Origin: Kangiella sp.
GTDB taxonomy: Bacteria > Pseudomonadota > Gammaproteobacteria > Enterobacterales > Kangiellaceae
Length of the DNA stretch: 48,351 nt
Direction: 5' to 3'
Assembly (NCBI GenBank): GCA_026195755.1
Contig: JAPHRL010000068.1
Span: 1-48,351 of the forward strand
Translations under genes and position numbers: made by a program
The notes under the pieces: model-generated
What the model saw: the letters and a program-made list of their open reading frames with translations, nothing else
What the model was told of the DNA's origin: nothing
The model's database searches: none
Shown here: one piece after another, positions 1-8,920 of the stretch
How the letters are laid out: each line of letters begins with the position of its first letter
Numbering within the stretch: position 1 is the first letter of the stretch

Positions 1-622
1 CGTTGTCACGGGTATGGGTGATGATACTCTGCTGGGCTGCTGCCTGGGTGGCGCTCATGCCAGCTATTCCAGCCTCTGGATCTTGGGTTGCGGCAATGAC
101 TGAAGCTATCACGCCCAGAATAGTCGGGATGGAGATTTTGTCTTGCTGTTCTAAACGTCGGGCAAGATGTCGCTGGGTAACATGTGCTACCTCATGGCCA
201 AGTACTGAGGCTAGTTCGCTTTCGCTCTGTGATGCTGTGATTAAGCCGGAGTGAATACCAATATAGCCGCCAGGTAACGCAAATGCGTTGATGGAGCTTT
301 CCTGAATGACAAAGAACTGAAATCGTCTGCCTAGCGCATCTGGGTTAGCGGCGACTAACTTATGCCCTAGTTGTTGAATATAATCTGTGATCAGGGGATC
401 CTTCATTAAAAACTGGCTACGTCTAATTTGGCTCATAATTCTGTCGCCAATTATCTGCTCTTCGGACACCGACAATGTTGCGCCAGCAGTTTCACCTAAT
501 TTAGGTAGGTCATTACTGGCCGCCTCCACAGGTAGTGAGGGGAGAGCTATAGCGGTGCTCAAGCTCAAGGCCCTAAGTAAGAAGAGCAGCTTTTTTCGGC
601 GCAGCCTTTTAGTTTTATTCAT
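1..622 (-). CDS. bepA: M48 family periplasmic metalloprotease BepA (N-terminal part, runs off the left edge)
   Basis: About 207 residues are visible from the ATG at 622-620; the rest lies beyond the window. An N-terminal signal-like stretch (basic residues MNKTKRLRRKK, then a hydrophobic run, possible cleavage near VEA-ASN) implies export. The zinc-protease motif HEVAH is at residues 143-147, preceded by the typical family segment INAFALPGGYIGIHSGL (about 111-127). In E. coli BepA is a periplasmic protease and chaperone that assists outer-membrane protein (LptD/BAM) assembly; the C-terminal TPR repeats expected of BepA would lie outside the window. It is divergent from a PerM-type gene, as in E. 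coli (bepA/perM), which supports the assignment. Family is sure; the exact orthology is inferred. Confidence 0.88.
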   Translation of the reverse strand, partial: MNKTKRLRRKKLLFLLRALSLSTAIALPSLPVEAASNDLPKLGETAGATLSVSEEQIIGDRIMSQIRRSQFLMKDPLITDYIQQLGHKLVAANPDALGRRFQFFVIQESSINAFALPGGYIGIHSGLITASQSESELASVLGHEVAHVTQRHLARRLEQQDKISIPTILGVIASVIAATQDPEAGIAGMSATQAAAQQSIITHTRDN

Positions 623-765
623 AGGTGGTTACATGTCTTATGACAAAATCACTAGCAAGTTACTGTATATGATGGGACTTGTGTGGTAAAAGTTCAATCT
701 CGAACTGTGTATCATGTGTCATAGTTGTTAGTGACTACAGGTTGATAAAAAATAGTGGATAAACA

Positions 766-1896
766 ATGACTACGATTTTTACCCGTTGGTTTAAGCGTAA
801 CTTTTCAAGCCCGGCAACCATAGTGCTGAGTATGTTGCTGATCGTGGGCTTTTTTATCATTCTAACGGTTGGCGACATCCTTGCTCCAATCTTGTGGGCG
901 TTGGTCTTTGCGTATCTACTTGAGTCTGTGGTTTCTGTACTTCGAAGGAAGGGAGTACCACGAATTTGGGCTGTGCTACTCGTATTTGCCGGGTTTATTG
1001 GACTCGTGTTAATTGTCGTTTTTGGTTTGATTCCTCTGGTCTGGGAGCAGGGAGCCAAGCTGGTGGCTGAGCTTCCTAATATTATGACGAAGGTACGAGA
1101 GAGTATTCTTGAACTTCCTGAAAAATATCCCAACTTTGTCAGTACCGAGCAAGTTAGTGCTTTTTTCGCAAACTTGAATAGCGAGCTAGCAAAGTGGGGG
1201 GAGGCAATTTTGAGTGCCTCTGTAAGTTCTTTAATGAGTGTGGCCACGGTAATGGTCTATATTATTTTAGTACCATTGCTGGTTTTTTTCTTCCTTAAAG
1301 ATCGCAGACAGATCATCAGCTGGTGTACTCAATGGCTACCACAGGAGCGGCACCTGGCCGAGGCCGTGTGGAGTGAAGTAAATCAGCAAATTGGTAATTA
1401 TATCCGTGGTAAAGTGCTTGAAATTGTCATTGTCGGTACCGCCTCTTACATCGCTTTTCTGTTCATGGGGCTCAATTACGCTCTACTACTGGGCGTCTGT
1501 GTGGGCCTTTCCGTTTTAATCCCTTATATTGGTGCCGCACTGGTCACCATTCCGGTGGCGCTGATTGCTTTTTTCCAGTGGGGCTTTACTCATGACTTCT
1601 ACATACTGATTGTGGTTTACCTGATTATCCAAATTTTAGATGGTAATTTATTGGTTCCACTCATTTTCTCTGAAGCGGTCAATTTGCATCCTGTGGCCAT
1701 TATTGGCTCGATCCTTCTATTTGGTGGTTTGTGGGGCTTTTGGGGAGTCTTCTTCGCGATTCCGCTAGCCATACTGGTCAATGCGGTTTTATCAGCCTTA
1801 AAAGGTCATAAAATCCAACTTGAGAAAGAAGAGCAAGAAGAAGAACTTGGTGAGCAAAAAGTGCTTGATTCACCAGAACCTACGGAAGAATCTTAA
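766..1896 (+). CDS. perM: AI-2E family transporter / PerM-type membrane protein
   Basis: A 376-residue polytopic inner-membrane protein. Hydrophobic segments begin at about residue 15 (paired helices in the first 70 residues), recur at about 150-175, and pack closely from about 215 to 345, ending in an acidic, Glu-rich cytoplasmic tail (KEEQEEELGEQ). This is the usual length and layout of the AI-2E exporter family (COG0628, PerM/TqsA/YdiK). The family includes proposed autoinducer-2 exporters and Na+/H+ antiporters, so the substrate is not predictable here. The symbol rests on divergence from bepA, as in E. coli. The ATG at 766 follows the weak purine stretch GTGGATAAAC. A palindromic repeat lies 45 bases past the stop and may end the transcript. 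Confidence 0.85.
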   Translation: MTTIFTRWFKRNFSSPATIVLSMLLIVGFFIILTVGDILAPILWALVFAYLLESVVSVLRRKGVPRIWAVLLVFAGFIGLVLIVVFGLIPLVWEQGAKLVAELPNIMTKVRESILELPEKYPNFVSTEQVSAFFANLNSELAKWGEAILSASVSSLMSVATVMVYIILVPLLVFFFLKDRRQIISWCTQWLPQERHLAEAVWSEVNQQIGNYIRGKVLEIVIVGTASYIAFLFMGLNYALLLGVCVGLSVLIPYIGAALVTIPVALIAFFQWGFTHDFYILIVVYLIIQILDGNLLVPLIFSEAVNLHPVAIIGSILLFGGLWGFWGVFFAIPLAILVNAVLSALKGHKIQLEKEEQEEELGEQKVLDSPEPTEES

Positions 1897-1941
1897 TATA
1901 GAGTTGAGTTAGAAAAGCCTTGTAATAGGTTTGCATCTGTC

Positions 1942-1961
1942 ACTCCCGCGCAAGCGGGAGT
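1942..1961. repeat. Short perfect palindrome, REP-like or terminator-like
   Basis: ACTCCCGC, a GCAA tetraloop and GCGGGAGT form a perfect 8-bp GC-rich hairpin 45 bases after the perM stop. Only a weak T-run follows, so it looks more like a REP-type element than a classical terminator. A partial echo of the arm (ACTCCCC) follows at about 1966. Confidence 0.6.
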
Positions 1962-2107
1962 TCATACTCCCCTAACTACTGTCACCGTAAAATCGAACTT
2001 GTAAAAAAGAGTCGATGATAATAAGTTTAGTTCGAATAGTAAAAAGCACTAGGAGGGGAAACTTGGAGCAATTAATATAAATAAAAATATTTAATTTTAG
2101 GGAGTCC

Positions 2108-2584
2108 TTGAAATTGTGTCAGAGGTCTGTTTTCTCTGGCTTAATTATATCAGGAATATTTTATTACTTGAGTAGTTCAGCAGTTGTTGAAAGCATTCCA
2201 AAACTACCATTTTTAGACGTTGAGTTTAGTTCTATTGAATCATTGAGGTTTTTTTTGCTTATTCTATACGTCGGCACTGGAGTTATAGCTTGGTATTTTT
2301 CGCATAGGGCGGTGAAGATATTATCTTCTATAGAAGATAATAGAGTTGAGATGGCAGTTTCAAAGTACCCTTGCATAATTGTATCTAACTTTGGGGTTCG
2401 TCTCTGTCTTGCAGCAGCGTTAGTAGGTATGGGAATAGTTATACTATTCCAAATTTTTAATGATAATTATTTCTATATTATTTTCTTGACTTTAATTGTC
2501 TACCCACCATTTTATATGACTTTAGAAAACGGTAAAGAGATATATGACTGGGGTAATAGTGAGCTTGAGCGTAAAGACTCTTGA
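2108..2584 (+). CDS. Hypothetical four-helix membrane protein
   Basis: I do not recognise this 158-residue protein. Four hydrophobic segments are visible at roughly residues 8-28, 45-67, 95-118 and 120-140, with a charged loop (about 70-88, SSIEDNRVEMAVSKYP) and a charged C-terminus ending ELERKDS. The reading frame opens with TTG at 2108, supported by the Shine-Dalgarno-like AGGGAG at 2099-2104; there is no good in-frame ATG near the N-terminus. The gene is clearly more AT-rich than its neighbours and sits alone between perM and a convergent lipoprotein gene, which fits a recently acquired or lineage-specific gene. That it is a real gene is likely, since the hydrophobic pattern is coherent over the whole frame. 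Function is unknown. Confidence 0.6.
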   Translation: MKLCQRSVFSGLIISGIFYYLSSSAVVESIPKLPFLDVEFSSIESLRFFLLILYVGTGVIAWYFSHRAVKILSSIEDNRVEMAVSKYPCIIVSNFGVRLCLAAALVGMGIVILFQIFNDNYFYIIFLTLIVYPPFYMTLENGKEIYDWGNSELERKDS

Positions 2585-2763
2585 GGCTATGAGGCTAACG
2601 GTACATTATCAGTTTAACTTCATGGTATCTAAGTTAAGTATGAACTAAGTTAATGGAAAACTGTTTTCTGAGAAAAGAAAACTATTCTCAGAAGATCAAA
2701 TTGTACTACTGTGAAGGGTTTGGCTCAATCAGAAGATGCACAGTTATTGCTGTTTAAGTAATT

Positions 2764-2793
2764 AAAAAGCCTCGTTTAAGGACGAGGCTTTTT
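2764..2793. terminator. Bidirectional rho-independent terminator
   Basis: A 12-bp stem (AAAAAGCCTCGT / ACGAGGCTTTTT) with a 6-base loop lies between the convergent hypothetical gene and serine hydrolase. A T-run follows on both strands. The same stem recurs at 4839-4868. Confidence 0.85.
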
Positions 2794-2830
2794 GTTTTGT
2801 ATATATATTTTTAACTGTTAATTAGTCCGA

Positions 2831-4519
2831 TTAATCACCCACGCGAGGAGCCGGCATTTTCTGTCCGCCTTGATGCAAGGTTAAACCGCTTGCTGGTTTA
2901 TCGCCTTCCAAATCAAACTCTAGTTTGGCGCCAACTTGTTTGTTGTGGAGCATATTTTCGCTATAGGCGATAAAGTCTATGGCTGGTTGGCCGGTTGCTT
3001 GACCAGTAAGGCCTTTTTCACCGCGGCGGATGCTGAGTATGAAGTTGGGCTGGATTTGGTAATCACCCACCAAGCGTTCCATCTGTGCTGGAGTGAGTTC
3101 GATTTCTACCAGTACTTCGACCGTATCGCTTATTTTCTTGGCGTATTCTGGCTCGGATTCACCGCCCTGATAGAAATCAAGGCCTGTCACTGTGCCCTGG
3201 TCATCACGCTTAAGCTGGAATGAACTCAGGGAGTTTAAGAAGACGAAGCGGTCATCGCCCACTGGGCGTACTTTAAATTCTGCACCGCTATCACGCTGAC
3301 TGATGATCTCACCGTCTACAACGCGCAAGCTGCGAGTCGTATTTTCATTAATTCGATAGACGCCGACCACTGCTTTCAGCGCTTCATCTGAAAGCTCAAT
3401 AGTGGGAAGTTCAATCGGGAAGGGTTTATTAATCGCCAGAGCTGCCAGGCGTTGGGCAACATCACCTGGGCGTGGCTCCAGACCGGCATAGTTGCTCAAT
3501 ACAACCACGGACAGCTTTGCTTCCGGCAACCAGAGCGCATGGGTATTAAAGCCGTGAATACCGCCACCGTGATGGAGCATTAGTTGTCCGTGCAGGCTTC
3601 CGCGCATCAGTCCGTAACCGTATCCGGCTTCACTCGCAGCTTCGTCCGGCGTATACATCCGTTCTAACATTTCTTGGGAAATGATGTCGCCGCCATGCAA
3701 GGCACGCTGCCAGCGATCTACGTCTAGTGCTGTCGCCGAAAGAGCCCCAGCGGCATGGGGTTGAGTCATGCTCAGCCAAGGCGCATTAACCGGTTTGTCG
3801 TCGGCCATCTGATATCCACGCGCACGACCGGTCAGAACTTGTTCATCTGGGTAATAACCAGTGTGTTCGATTCCAGCAGGTTTGAGTAACTTTTCTTCTA
3901 TGTAGGCATTCCAGCTTTGTCCACTGACTTTCTCAATGACCGCGCCAAGTAACACGTAGCCTGAATTGTTGTAGCGCCAGCTTTCACCCGGAGCGAAGTC
4001 GTCCTCAATCTCTGAAAATACCGCGATCAGTTCATCCGTATTTACTTCGCGACGAATGCGCTCATCGGTAAAGTAACCAGGAATGCTGGTGTAGCTGGCA
4101 ATACCTGAGGTGTGATTGAGCAAATGATGGATAGTGACATTATCCGCGGGAAAGTCTGGTAGAAAGCGGGTTAATGGATCATCCAGTGATAGTTTTCCCT
4201 CTTCGGCTAGCAACAGTATTGCTGCAGCGGCATATTGTTTGGTAACTGAGGCCAGGCGTAGAGTATGGTCTTCGCTCATGGCAACGCCCATCTCAAGATC
4301 AGCCATACCGTAGGCCTCTGAGAAAATGACTTTGCCATCTTTGGAAACCACCACGGTCGCTCCGGGAGCATCTGCTTGGTAAGTCTTTTCTAGCACCGAC
4401 TGAAAGGCGCTGGCTTCTTTTGTAGTCGAGCTTTCTTTCTCTGGTACGCTGGCACAAGCAGCCAGGCCGAGCAACAGAGCACTTCCCCACACAGTGGTTA
4501 TTGATTTTAAGGGTTTCAT
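2831..4519 (-). CDS. Class C beta-lactamase-related serine hydrolase, lipoprotein
   Basis: A 562-residue protein with a lipoprotein signal: hydrophobic run then LAAC, lipidated Cys at residue 22. The beta-lactamase/transpeptidase-like fold spans about residues 40-370, with the nucleophile motif SxxK at 91-94 (SVTK), the YxN motif at 183-185 (YNN) and a KTG-like HxG motif at about 316-319 (HHGG). The extra C-terminal portion (about 375-560) resembles the beta-rich domains that follow this fold in many PBP4*/esterase EstB-type proteins. Likely a cell-envelope serine hydrolase acting on peptidoglycan peptides, D-amino acid peptides or esters; a true antibiotic-degrading beta-lactamase is less likely given the length and C-terminal domain. 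The ATG is preceded by AAAGGAAGGA. Monocistronic between two terminators. Confidence 0.88.
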   Translation of the reverse strand: MKPLKSITTVWGSALLLGLAACASVPEKESSTTKEASAFQSVLEKTYQADAPGATVVVSKDGKVIFSEAYGMADLEMGVAMSEDHTLRLASVTKQYAAAAILLLAEEGKLSLDDPLTRFLPDFPADNVTIHHLLNHTSGIASYTSIPGYFTDERIRREVNTDELIAVFSEIEDDFAPGESWRYNNSGYVLLGAVIEKVSGQSWNAYIEEKLLKPAGIEHTGYYPDEQVLTGRARGYQMADDKPVNAPWLSMTQPHAAGALSATALDVDRWQRALHGGDIISQEMLERMYTPDEAASEAGYGYGLMRGSLHGQLMLHHGGGIHGFNTHALWLPEAKLSVVVLSNYAGLEPRPGDVAQRLAALAINKPFPIELPTIELSDEALKAVVGVYRINENTTRSLRVVDGEIISQRDSGAEFKVRPVGDDRFVFLNSLSSFQLKRDDQGTVTGLDFYQGGESEPEYAKKISDTVEVLVEIELTPAQMERLVGDYQIQPNFILSIRRGEKGLTGQATGQPAIDFIAYSENMLHNKQVGAKLEFDLEGDKPASGLTLHQGGQKMPAPRVGD

Positions 4520-4838
4520 TCCTTCCTTTCTCCTATTATTAGATATGGCAACAGTTTTGCCAGTTGTTTGCGAAGAGTTTTACGCCACGATTTTTGCTAA
4601 GTCAATCATGGGATAAGGGGAGGTCTAAGACCGGAGGCAAAGAGTGCCTATTTAAGGATGAATACACTAAGAATAGCGCTAAGATGTTTCTTTTTATTAC
4701 GCGTTAACTAGATGAAATATAAGATTTATTAATGCTAATGAAATAAGCGATAAGGATATTGTAATCTCATCTATGAATTTGTATTGTAAAGTGTTACAGC
4801 TAATGTATCAGCGAGAAAAACTGATAGTGACGCTTAAG
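4520..4838. other. Intergenic region without a recognisable gene
   Basis: About 320 bases between the serine hydrolase start and the phoH-family terminator. AT-rich with scattered stops in all frames. Small imperfect hairpins exist (GGTCTAAGACC near 4622; ATCAG/CTGAT near 4807-4824). It presumably holds the serine hydrolase promoter, but I see no clear -35/-10 pair or operator. Confidence 0.5.
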
Positions 4839-4868
4839 AAAAAGCCTCGTGAAATTACGAGGCTTTTT
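4839..4868 (-). terminator. Rho-independent terminator of the phoH-family gene
   Basis: Stem AAAAAGCCTCGT / ACGAGGCTTTTT with loop GAAATT, 18 bases past the stop of the minus-strand phoH-family gene. The stem sequence is identical to that at 2764-2793. Confidence 0.85.
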
Positions 4869-4886
4869 ACGTTCTAAAGGATGTTG

Positions 4887-6308
4887 TTATAGTAGCTCTG
4901 AAGCGTAATCGGCCAAACGTGAGCGTTCGCCACGTTTTAGCGTCATGTGCCCTGAGTGTGGCCAGTTTTTGAAGCGGTCGACGACAAAGGTGATCCCCGA
5001 GGTTGTTTCTGTCAAGTAAGGGGTGTCAATCTGTGCTACGTTACCCATGCAGACGACCTTTGTTCCTGGGCCTGCTCGGGTAATAAGAGTTTTCATCTGT
5101 TTTGAGGTCAGGTTTTGCGCTTCGTCAATAATGATAAATTTGTTGAGAAAAGTTCGGCCTCGCATAAAGTTCAATGAGCGAACCTTAACCCACTTTCTAA
5201 GCAAGTCGTGAGTCGCAGCCACGCCCCATTCATCATTGTCCGAAGGAGAGAGCACTTCAAGATTATCCATTAAAGCGCCCATCCAGGGAGTCATCTTTTC
5301 TTCTTCGGTTCCCGGAAGGAAGCCTATGTCTTCACCCACCGAAACGGTTACGCGAGTCACAATAATTTCTTTGTAGCGCTTAAGCTCAATGGTTTGCTCC
5401 AAAGCGGAAGCCAGTGCTAGCAATGTCTTACCGGTACCTGCGGGACCTTGCAAGGTTACAAAGTCTATTTCAGGATCCATCAATAGATTCAGTGCATAAC
5501 TTTGCTCATGATTTCTGGCGGTGATTCCCCAAATATTATGGCTGTCATTGCGATAGTCAGCTAGTAATTCAATAGTAGCGGTTGGATGGCTCTCAGTTTC
5601 TTCAACGGTACGCACAATGGCTTCGAAATTATCTTGCGGTTGAAACAGGCATTGATTTAAGGACCAGTCAGATACAAGAGGTCCTTGTATGCGATAGAAG
5701 GTTTTTCCTTCCTCCTGCCAAGAGTCTATATCGCGACTATGCGTGTCCCAGAAGTCTTCTGGTAGTTCGTAGTAACCAGTATAAAGTTGCTCGACATCAT
5801 CTAATACTTTGTCATTGTAGTAATCCTCAGCATGAACACCGACAATATTGGCTTTTATGCGCAGGTTGATATCTTTTGAAACTAACGTAACGGTTCGGTC
5901 ATCATCTCGAGCTTGCAGCGCCAACGCCACATTAAGAATGGTGTTGTCAGCTTTACTACTGGGCAGTGAGTCGGGGAGTCTATCGATGTGCTCTTTTGTT
6001 TGGAAGAAAATTTTACCGTGTTTGTTGCGATCCTGAATTTGTGGGATGAGTCCTATATGAATGCCTTCAGCCATTGGATCTTCGCCTTCTTCCGCTGCGG
6101 AGAGCAGATCGTCGAGATAACGACTGACCTGCCGAACATTTCGGGCTACTTCTGAAACCCCTTTCTTTCCAGCATCCAGTTCTTCAAGAACAACCATAGG
6201 GATTAAAATATCATGCTCTTCAAAGCGAAATAGAGCAGTGGGGTCGTGCATCAATACATTCGTGTCCAATACGAACAGACGTTTTCCGTCCAGGTTTTCT
6301 TTTACCAT
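4887..6308 (-). CDS. PIN domain-PhoH family ATPase
   Basis: 473 residues, the usual size for the PIN-PhoH fusion class. The N-terminal PIN nuclease-like domain (about 10-170) has its first acidic residue in FVLDTNVLMHDP (D15) and further conserved acids (ELD near 43-45; SKADN around 119-122; SKDINLR at about 144-150). The PhoH P-loop ATPase domain follows from about 265, with Walker A GPAGTGKT at 288-295, Walker B FIIIDEAQN near 390 and a later MGN(V)AQID motif. PIN-PhoH proteins (PhoAT family) are thought to be ATP-dependent RNases/RNA helicases; the cellular target is unknown. The ATG follows GAGAGGTGCCTC. It lies 22 bases downstream of bcp on the same strand, so the two are probably co-transcribed. 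Confidence 0.92.
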   Translation of the reverse strand: MVKENLDGKRLFVLDTNVLMHDPTALFRFEEHDILIPMVVLEELDAGKKGVSEVARNVRQVSRYLDDLLSAAEEGEDPMAEGIHIGLIPQIQDRNKHGKIFFQTKEHIDRLPDSLPSSKADNTILNVALALQARDDDRTVTLVSKDINLRIKANIVGVHAEDYYNDKVLDDVEQLYTGYYELPEDFWDTHSRDIDSWQEEGKTFYRIQGPLVSDWSLNQCLFQPQDNFEAIVRTVEETESHPTATIELLADYRNDSHNIWGITARNHEQSYALNLLMDPEIDFVTLQGPAGTGKTLLALASALEQTIELKRYKEIIVTRVTVSVGEDIGFLPGTEEEKMTPWMGALMDNLEVLSPSDNDEWGVAATHDLLRKWVKVRSLNFMRGRTFLNKFIIIDEAQNLTSKQMKTLITRAGPGTKVVCMGNVAQIDTPYLTETTSGITFVVDRFKNWPHSGHMTLKRGERSRLADYASELL

Positions 6309-6330
6309 GAGGCACCTCTCAAGTGGTTTA

Positions 6331-6798
6331 TTATAGTGCTTTAACGGCTTCTAATACTTCTTCAACGTGGCCTTTGACTTTGAGTTTTCTCCACTCCTGT
6401 TTCAGTTTGCCCTGAGCATCGATAAGGAAGGTACTGCGCTCAATACCCATGTATTCACGACCATAGAGTTTCTTTTGTTTGATCACATCAAATGCTTTGC
6501 ACATCTCTTCATCCACGTCGGACAGCAAATCAAAGGGAAACTCATGTTTTTTACGAAAGTTTTCATGCGTTCTGATACTGTCGCGAGATACGCCCAAAAT
6601 TTCGGTGTTATGTTTCTGAAATTGCTTGAAATGATCGCGAAAATCTTGGCCTTCGGTGGTGCATCCAGGGGTGTTATCTTTGGGATAAAAGTAGATGACG
6701 AGGTTTTTGCCTTTAAAGTCGGCGAGTGAAAGAGTTTGGTCGCCAGTGGCGGGGAGTTTAAAATTAGGTGCTTTCTTATTAAGCTGTGGTTGGCTCAA
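6331..6798 (-). CDS. bcp: Thioredoxin-dependent peroxiredoxin Bcp
   Basis: 155 residues, full length for the Bcp/PrxQ family. Peroxidatic Cys46 lies in the motif YPKDNTPGCTTEG; the conserved FLIDAQGKL strand and C-terminal EVLEAVKAL helix are present. The resolving Cys usually five residues after the peroxidatic one is absent (position 51 is Gln), so this is a 1-Cys-like or atypical form; another Cys occurs in DEEMCKAFDV (about 105). It reduces hydrogen peroxide and organic hydroperoxides in the cytoplasm with thioredoxin as electron donor. Divergent from dapA; a bcp-dapA-bamC neighbourhood also occurs in E. coli (there with gcvR between bcp and dapA; gcvR is missing here). ATG preceded by AAGGAGGCTG. 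Confidence 0.93.
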   Translation of the reverse strand: MSQPQLNKKAPNFKLPATGDQTLSLADFKGKNLVIYFYPKDNTPGCTTEGQDFRDHFKQFQKHNTEILGVSRDSIRTHENFRKKHEFPFDLLSDVDEEMCKAFDVIKQKKLYGREYMGIERSTFLIDAQGKLKQEWRKLKVKGHVEEVLEAVKAL

Positions 6799-6972
6799 AT
6801 CAGCCTCCTTTGAAGTTTATTTCTAGAGTCTTTTTTATCGTTTTCATGATCACTTTACGTCAGAAAAAATATTGTCGCAAGCAATCCCGTCTTTTTTGTG
6901 ATTTTGCTTGTTTTTACTGGTCTCGCTGGCTAACATAGCCCGCAAACAAGGGCAAGCCCTAAGGATTCAGTT

Positions 6973-7854
6973 ATGTTTTCAGGTAGCATTGTAGCGATAA
7001 TCAGCCCCCTGCAGGCGGATGGCTCTCTTGATAAAAATGCATTGCAAGAACTTATCGAGTGGCATATTGATGAAGGTACTCATGGTATCGTCATTATGGG
7101 CACTACGGGTGAATCTGCGACAGTGGATAGCAGAGATTATGATGCCGCGCTGCAATTGGTGGTAAAGCAGGTTGCTGGGCGTGTTCCGGTAATTGCGGGC
7201 ACTGGCTCAATTAGCACCAAAAAGACCATAGCATTGACCCAACAAGCACAAGCTATGGGGGTGGATGCTGCCTTGGTGGTTACGCCTTATTACTGTAAGC
7301 CAAGTCAAGAAGGTTTATTTCAGCATTTTAAAGCAGTTGCTGAGAATACTAAGCTACCGATTATCCTCTATAATGTCCCGGGGCGTACGGCGTGTGATTT
7401 GCTACCTGAGACAGTTGCTCGCCTTGCAGATATTGAGAGTATTGTTGCAATAAAAGAAGCAACGGGCGATTTATCCCGAGTTGAGGAACTAAATCGGCGG
7501 TGTAAGACTCCAATCACCCTGTTAAGTGGTGATGATGCTACAGCTTTGGAGTTTTTGAAGCTGGGCGGTCATGGCGTAATTTCGGTTACTGCGAACGCTG
7601 CTCCCGCACTGATGAGTAAAATGTGCGATCTGGGCAAAGCAGGACAATGGAAGCAAGCCACTGTTATTAATGAAAAACTGTCAGCCTTACATCAGGATTT
7701 GTTTGTAGAAGCGAATCCCATTCCGGTTAAGTGGGCTCTGGCGCAAATGGGTAAATGTGAAGAGACCATTTTATTGCCATTGACTGTATTAGCTGAACAG
7801 TACCATTCACAAGTATTACAAGCGTTGGAACAAGCGAATGTCGACATTAAATAA
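6973..7854 (+). CDS. dapA: 4-hydroxy-tetrahydrodipicolinate synthase
   Basis: 293 residues, standard length. Condenses pyruvate with aspartate semialdehyde, the first committed step of the diaminopimelate/lysine pathway in the cytoplasm. Visible landmarks: the GTTGES motif at 43-48, catalytic-triad Tyr in YNVPGRT (Y133), Schiff-base Lys161 in VAIKEATGD, and the C-terminal NPIPVKWAL segment. The ATG follows AAGGA with 7-base spacing. The downstream bamC start codon lies inside the last codons (17-base overlap), indicating translational coupling. Divergent from bcp. Confidence 0.97.
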   Translation: MFSGSIVAIISPLQADGSLDKNALQELIEWHIDEGTHGIVIMGTTGESATVDSRDYDAALQLVVKQVAGRVPVIAGTGSISTKKTIALTQQAQAMGVDAALVVTPYYCKPSQEGLFQHFKAVAENTKLPIILYNVPGRTACDLLPETVARLADIESIVAIKEATGDLSRVEELNRRCKTPITLLSGDDATALEFLKLGGHGVISVTANAAPALMSKMCDLGKAGQWKQATVINEKLSALHQDLFVEANPIPVKWALAQMGKCEETILLPLTVLAEQYHSQVLQALEQANVDIK

Positions 7855-8920
7855 GTATAAAACACTGATTATTATAAGTTCTTTAGCCACTGTATCTTCA
7901 TGCAGCTGGTTCTCTGCCAAAGATGGCACTGAAGATATTGATGACCGCTATATGAAAAGTCAGCAAGGGCCTGAGTTACAAGTTCCTCCAGCTACTAAAC
8001 ATATCAGCGTTGATGATCGTTATCGTGTTCCTGAAGGTGTGATTATTACTAATCGTGATCCCAAGGGAAAAGGATTGAGCCTTGATCCACCTCAGTTATT
8101 GTTGCTTGGTGGTGATGGCGTGCGTGAAGATTCAGAGCAACTGCATCCAACGGTATGGGTTCGTCACCAAGACGCACCATTAATGGATTATGTGTCGCGT
8201 TTTGTGACGCAAAAGAGTATTCCTGTTGTGTCCTCCAGCGATAAACAAGTTAGTACAGACTGGATCACTGATAGTGATGAAACCGATTTGGCAAACTATA
8301 TCGGCTCTTATAATTTGGATGGACAACGCCACCGTGTAACGCTTGAAATTATTGGTCAAAACCCTAATGAAGTTGCGGTTCAGGCGCGAAATACACAAAG
8401 CCAGCGTCTGGTTAATGACAAGTGGGTTGCAATGACGCCTTCTAAGGCTATTGCCAATCAGTTCTTGAACGCTTTCTTGGGTTTTTATGATTCTGAACGC
8501 ACCAAAGAGGCTCGTGAGCGGATTCTGGAAGAAGGTACTGTTAATGTGAATTTAGGTACCAATCAGCAGGGTAATATTGCGTTGACGACTGAGCGTGACT
8601 TAATGTCTGTTTGGGAACAACTACCAAGAGTTATTGAAGAACTTAATCTAACGGTTTCTGACCGTGATCAGTCGGCTGGAATTTATTACTTTAATGTCAA
8701 AGAACCCGAAACTGGTTTTTGGGCGTGGCTGTGGAATGATGATGAAGCCAATCCGAAAGTGGAGATGGAGCCTGGTGATTACCAAGTTCACATCGAGACA
8801 ACAGCTTTAGGCACTAGCATGACGTTTAAAGATGATGAAGGTAACTTGCTGGATGCCAACTTGGTTACGAAAATCTACCCGGAGTTCGCAGCAAGCTTCA
8901 AAAGCCGTGGAAAGCAATAA
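7838..8920 (+). CDS. bamC: Outer membrane protein assembly factor BamC (lipoprotein)
   Basis: 360 residues. The N-terminal signal ends in a lipobox (TVSSC) with Cys at residue 22, followed by an extended linker with the conserved YMKSQQGPELQVPPATKHISVDDRYRVPEG region, which in E. coli BamC contacts the substrate-binding face of BamD, and then two helix-grip domains (about 110-220 and 245-350). Part of the BAM complex that inserts beta-barrel proteins into the outer membrane. The start ATG overlaps dapA by 17 bases; dapA-bamC is a classic gammaproteobacterial pair. The end overlaps the next gene by 14 bases if its GTG start is right. Confidence 0.93.
   Translation: MSTLNKYKTLIIISSLATVSSCSWFSAKDGTEDIDDRYMKSQQGPELQVPPATKHISVDDRYRVPEGVIITNRDPKGKGLSLDPPQLLLLGGDGVREDSEQLHPTVWVRHQDAPLMDYVSRFVTQKSIPVVSSSDKQVSTDWITDSDETDLANYIGSYNLDGQRHRVTLEIIGQNPNEVAVQARNTQSQRLVNDKWVAMTPSKAIANQFLNAFLGFYDSERTKEARERILEEGTVNVNLGTNQQGNIALTTERDLMSVWEQLPRVIEELNLTVSDRDQSAGIYYFNVKEPETGFWAWLWNDDEANPKVEMEPGDYQVHIETTALGTSMTFKDDEGNLLDANLVTKIYPEFAASFKSRGKQ

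Noticed and set aside
735..1247. A 170-codon minus-strand frame opposite perM
   Set aside because: It lies wholly inside the well-supported membrane protein gene and reads as low-complexity Ser/Thr/Lys sequence; antisense shadow.
6955..6972. Possible attenuator hairpin GGGCAAGCCC before dapA
   Set aside because: Too short and partly overlapping the ribosome-binding site; no lysine-riboswitch core could be recognised.
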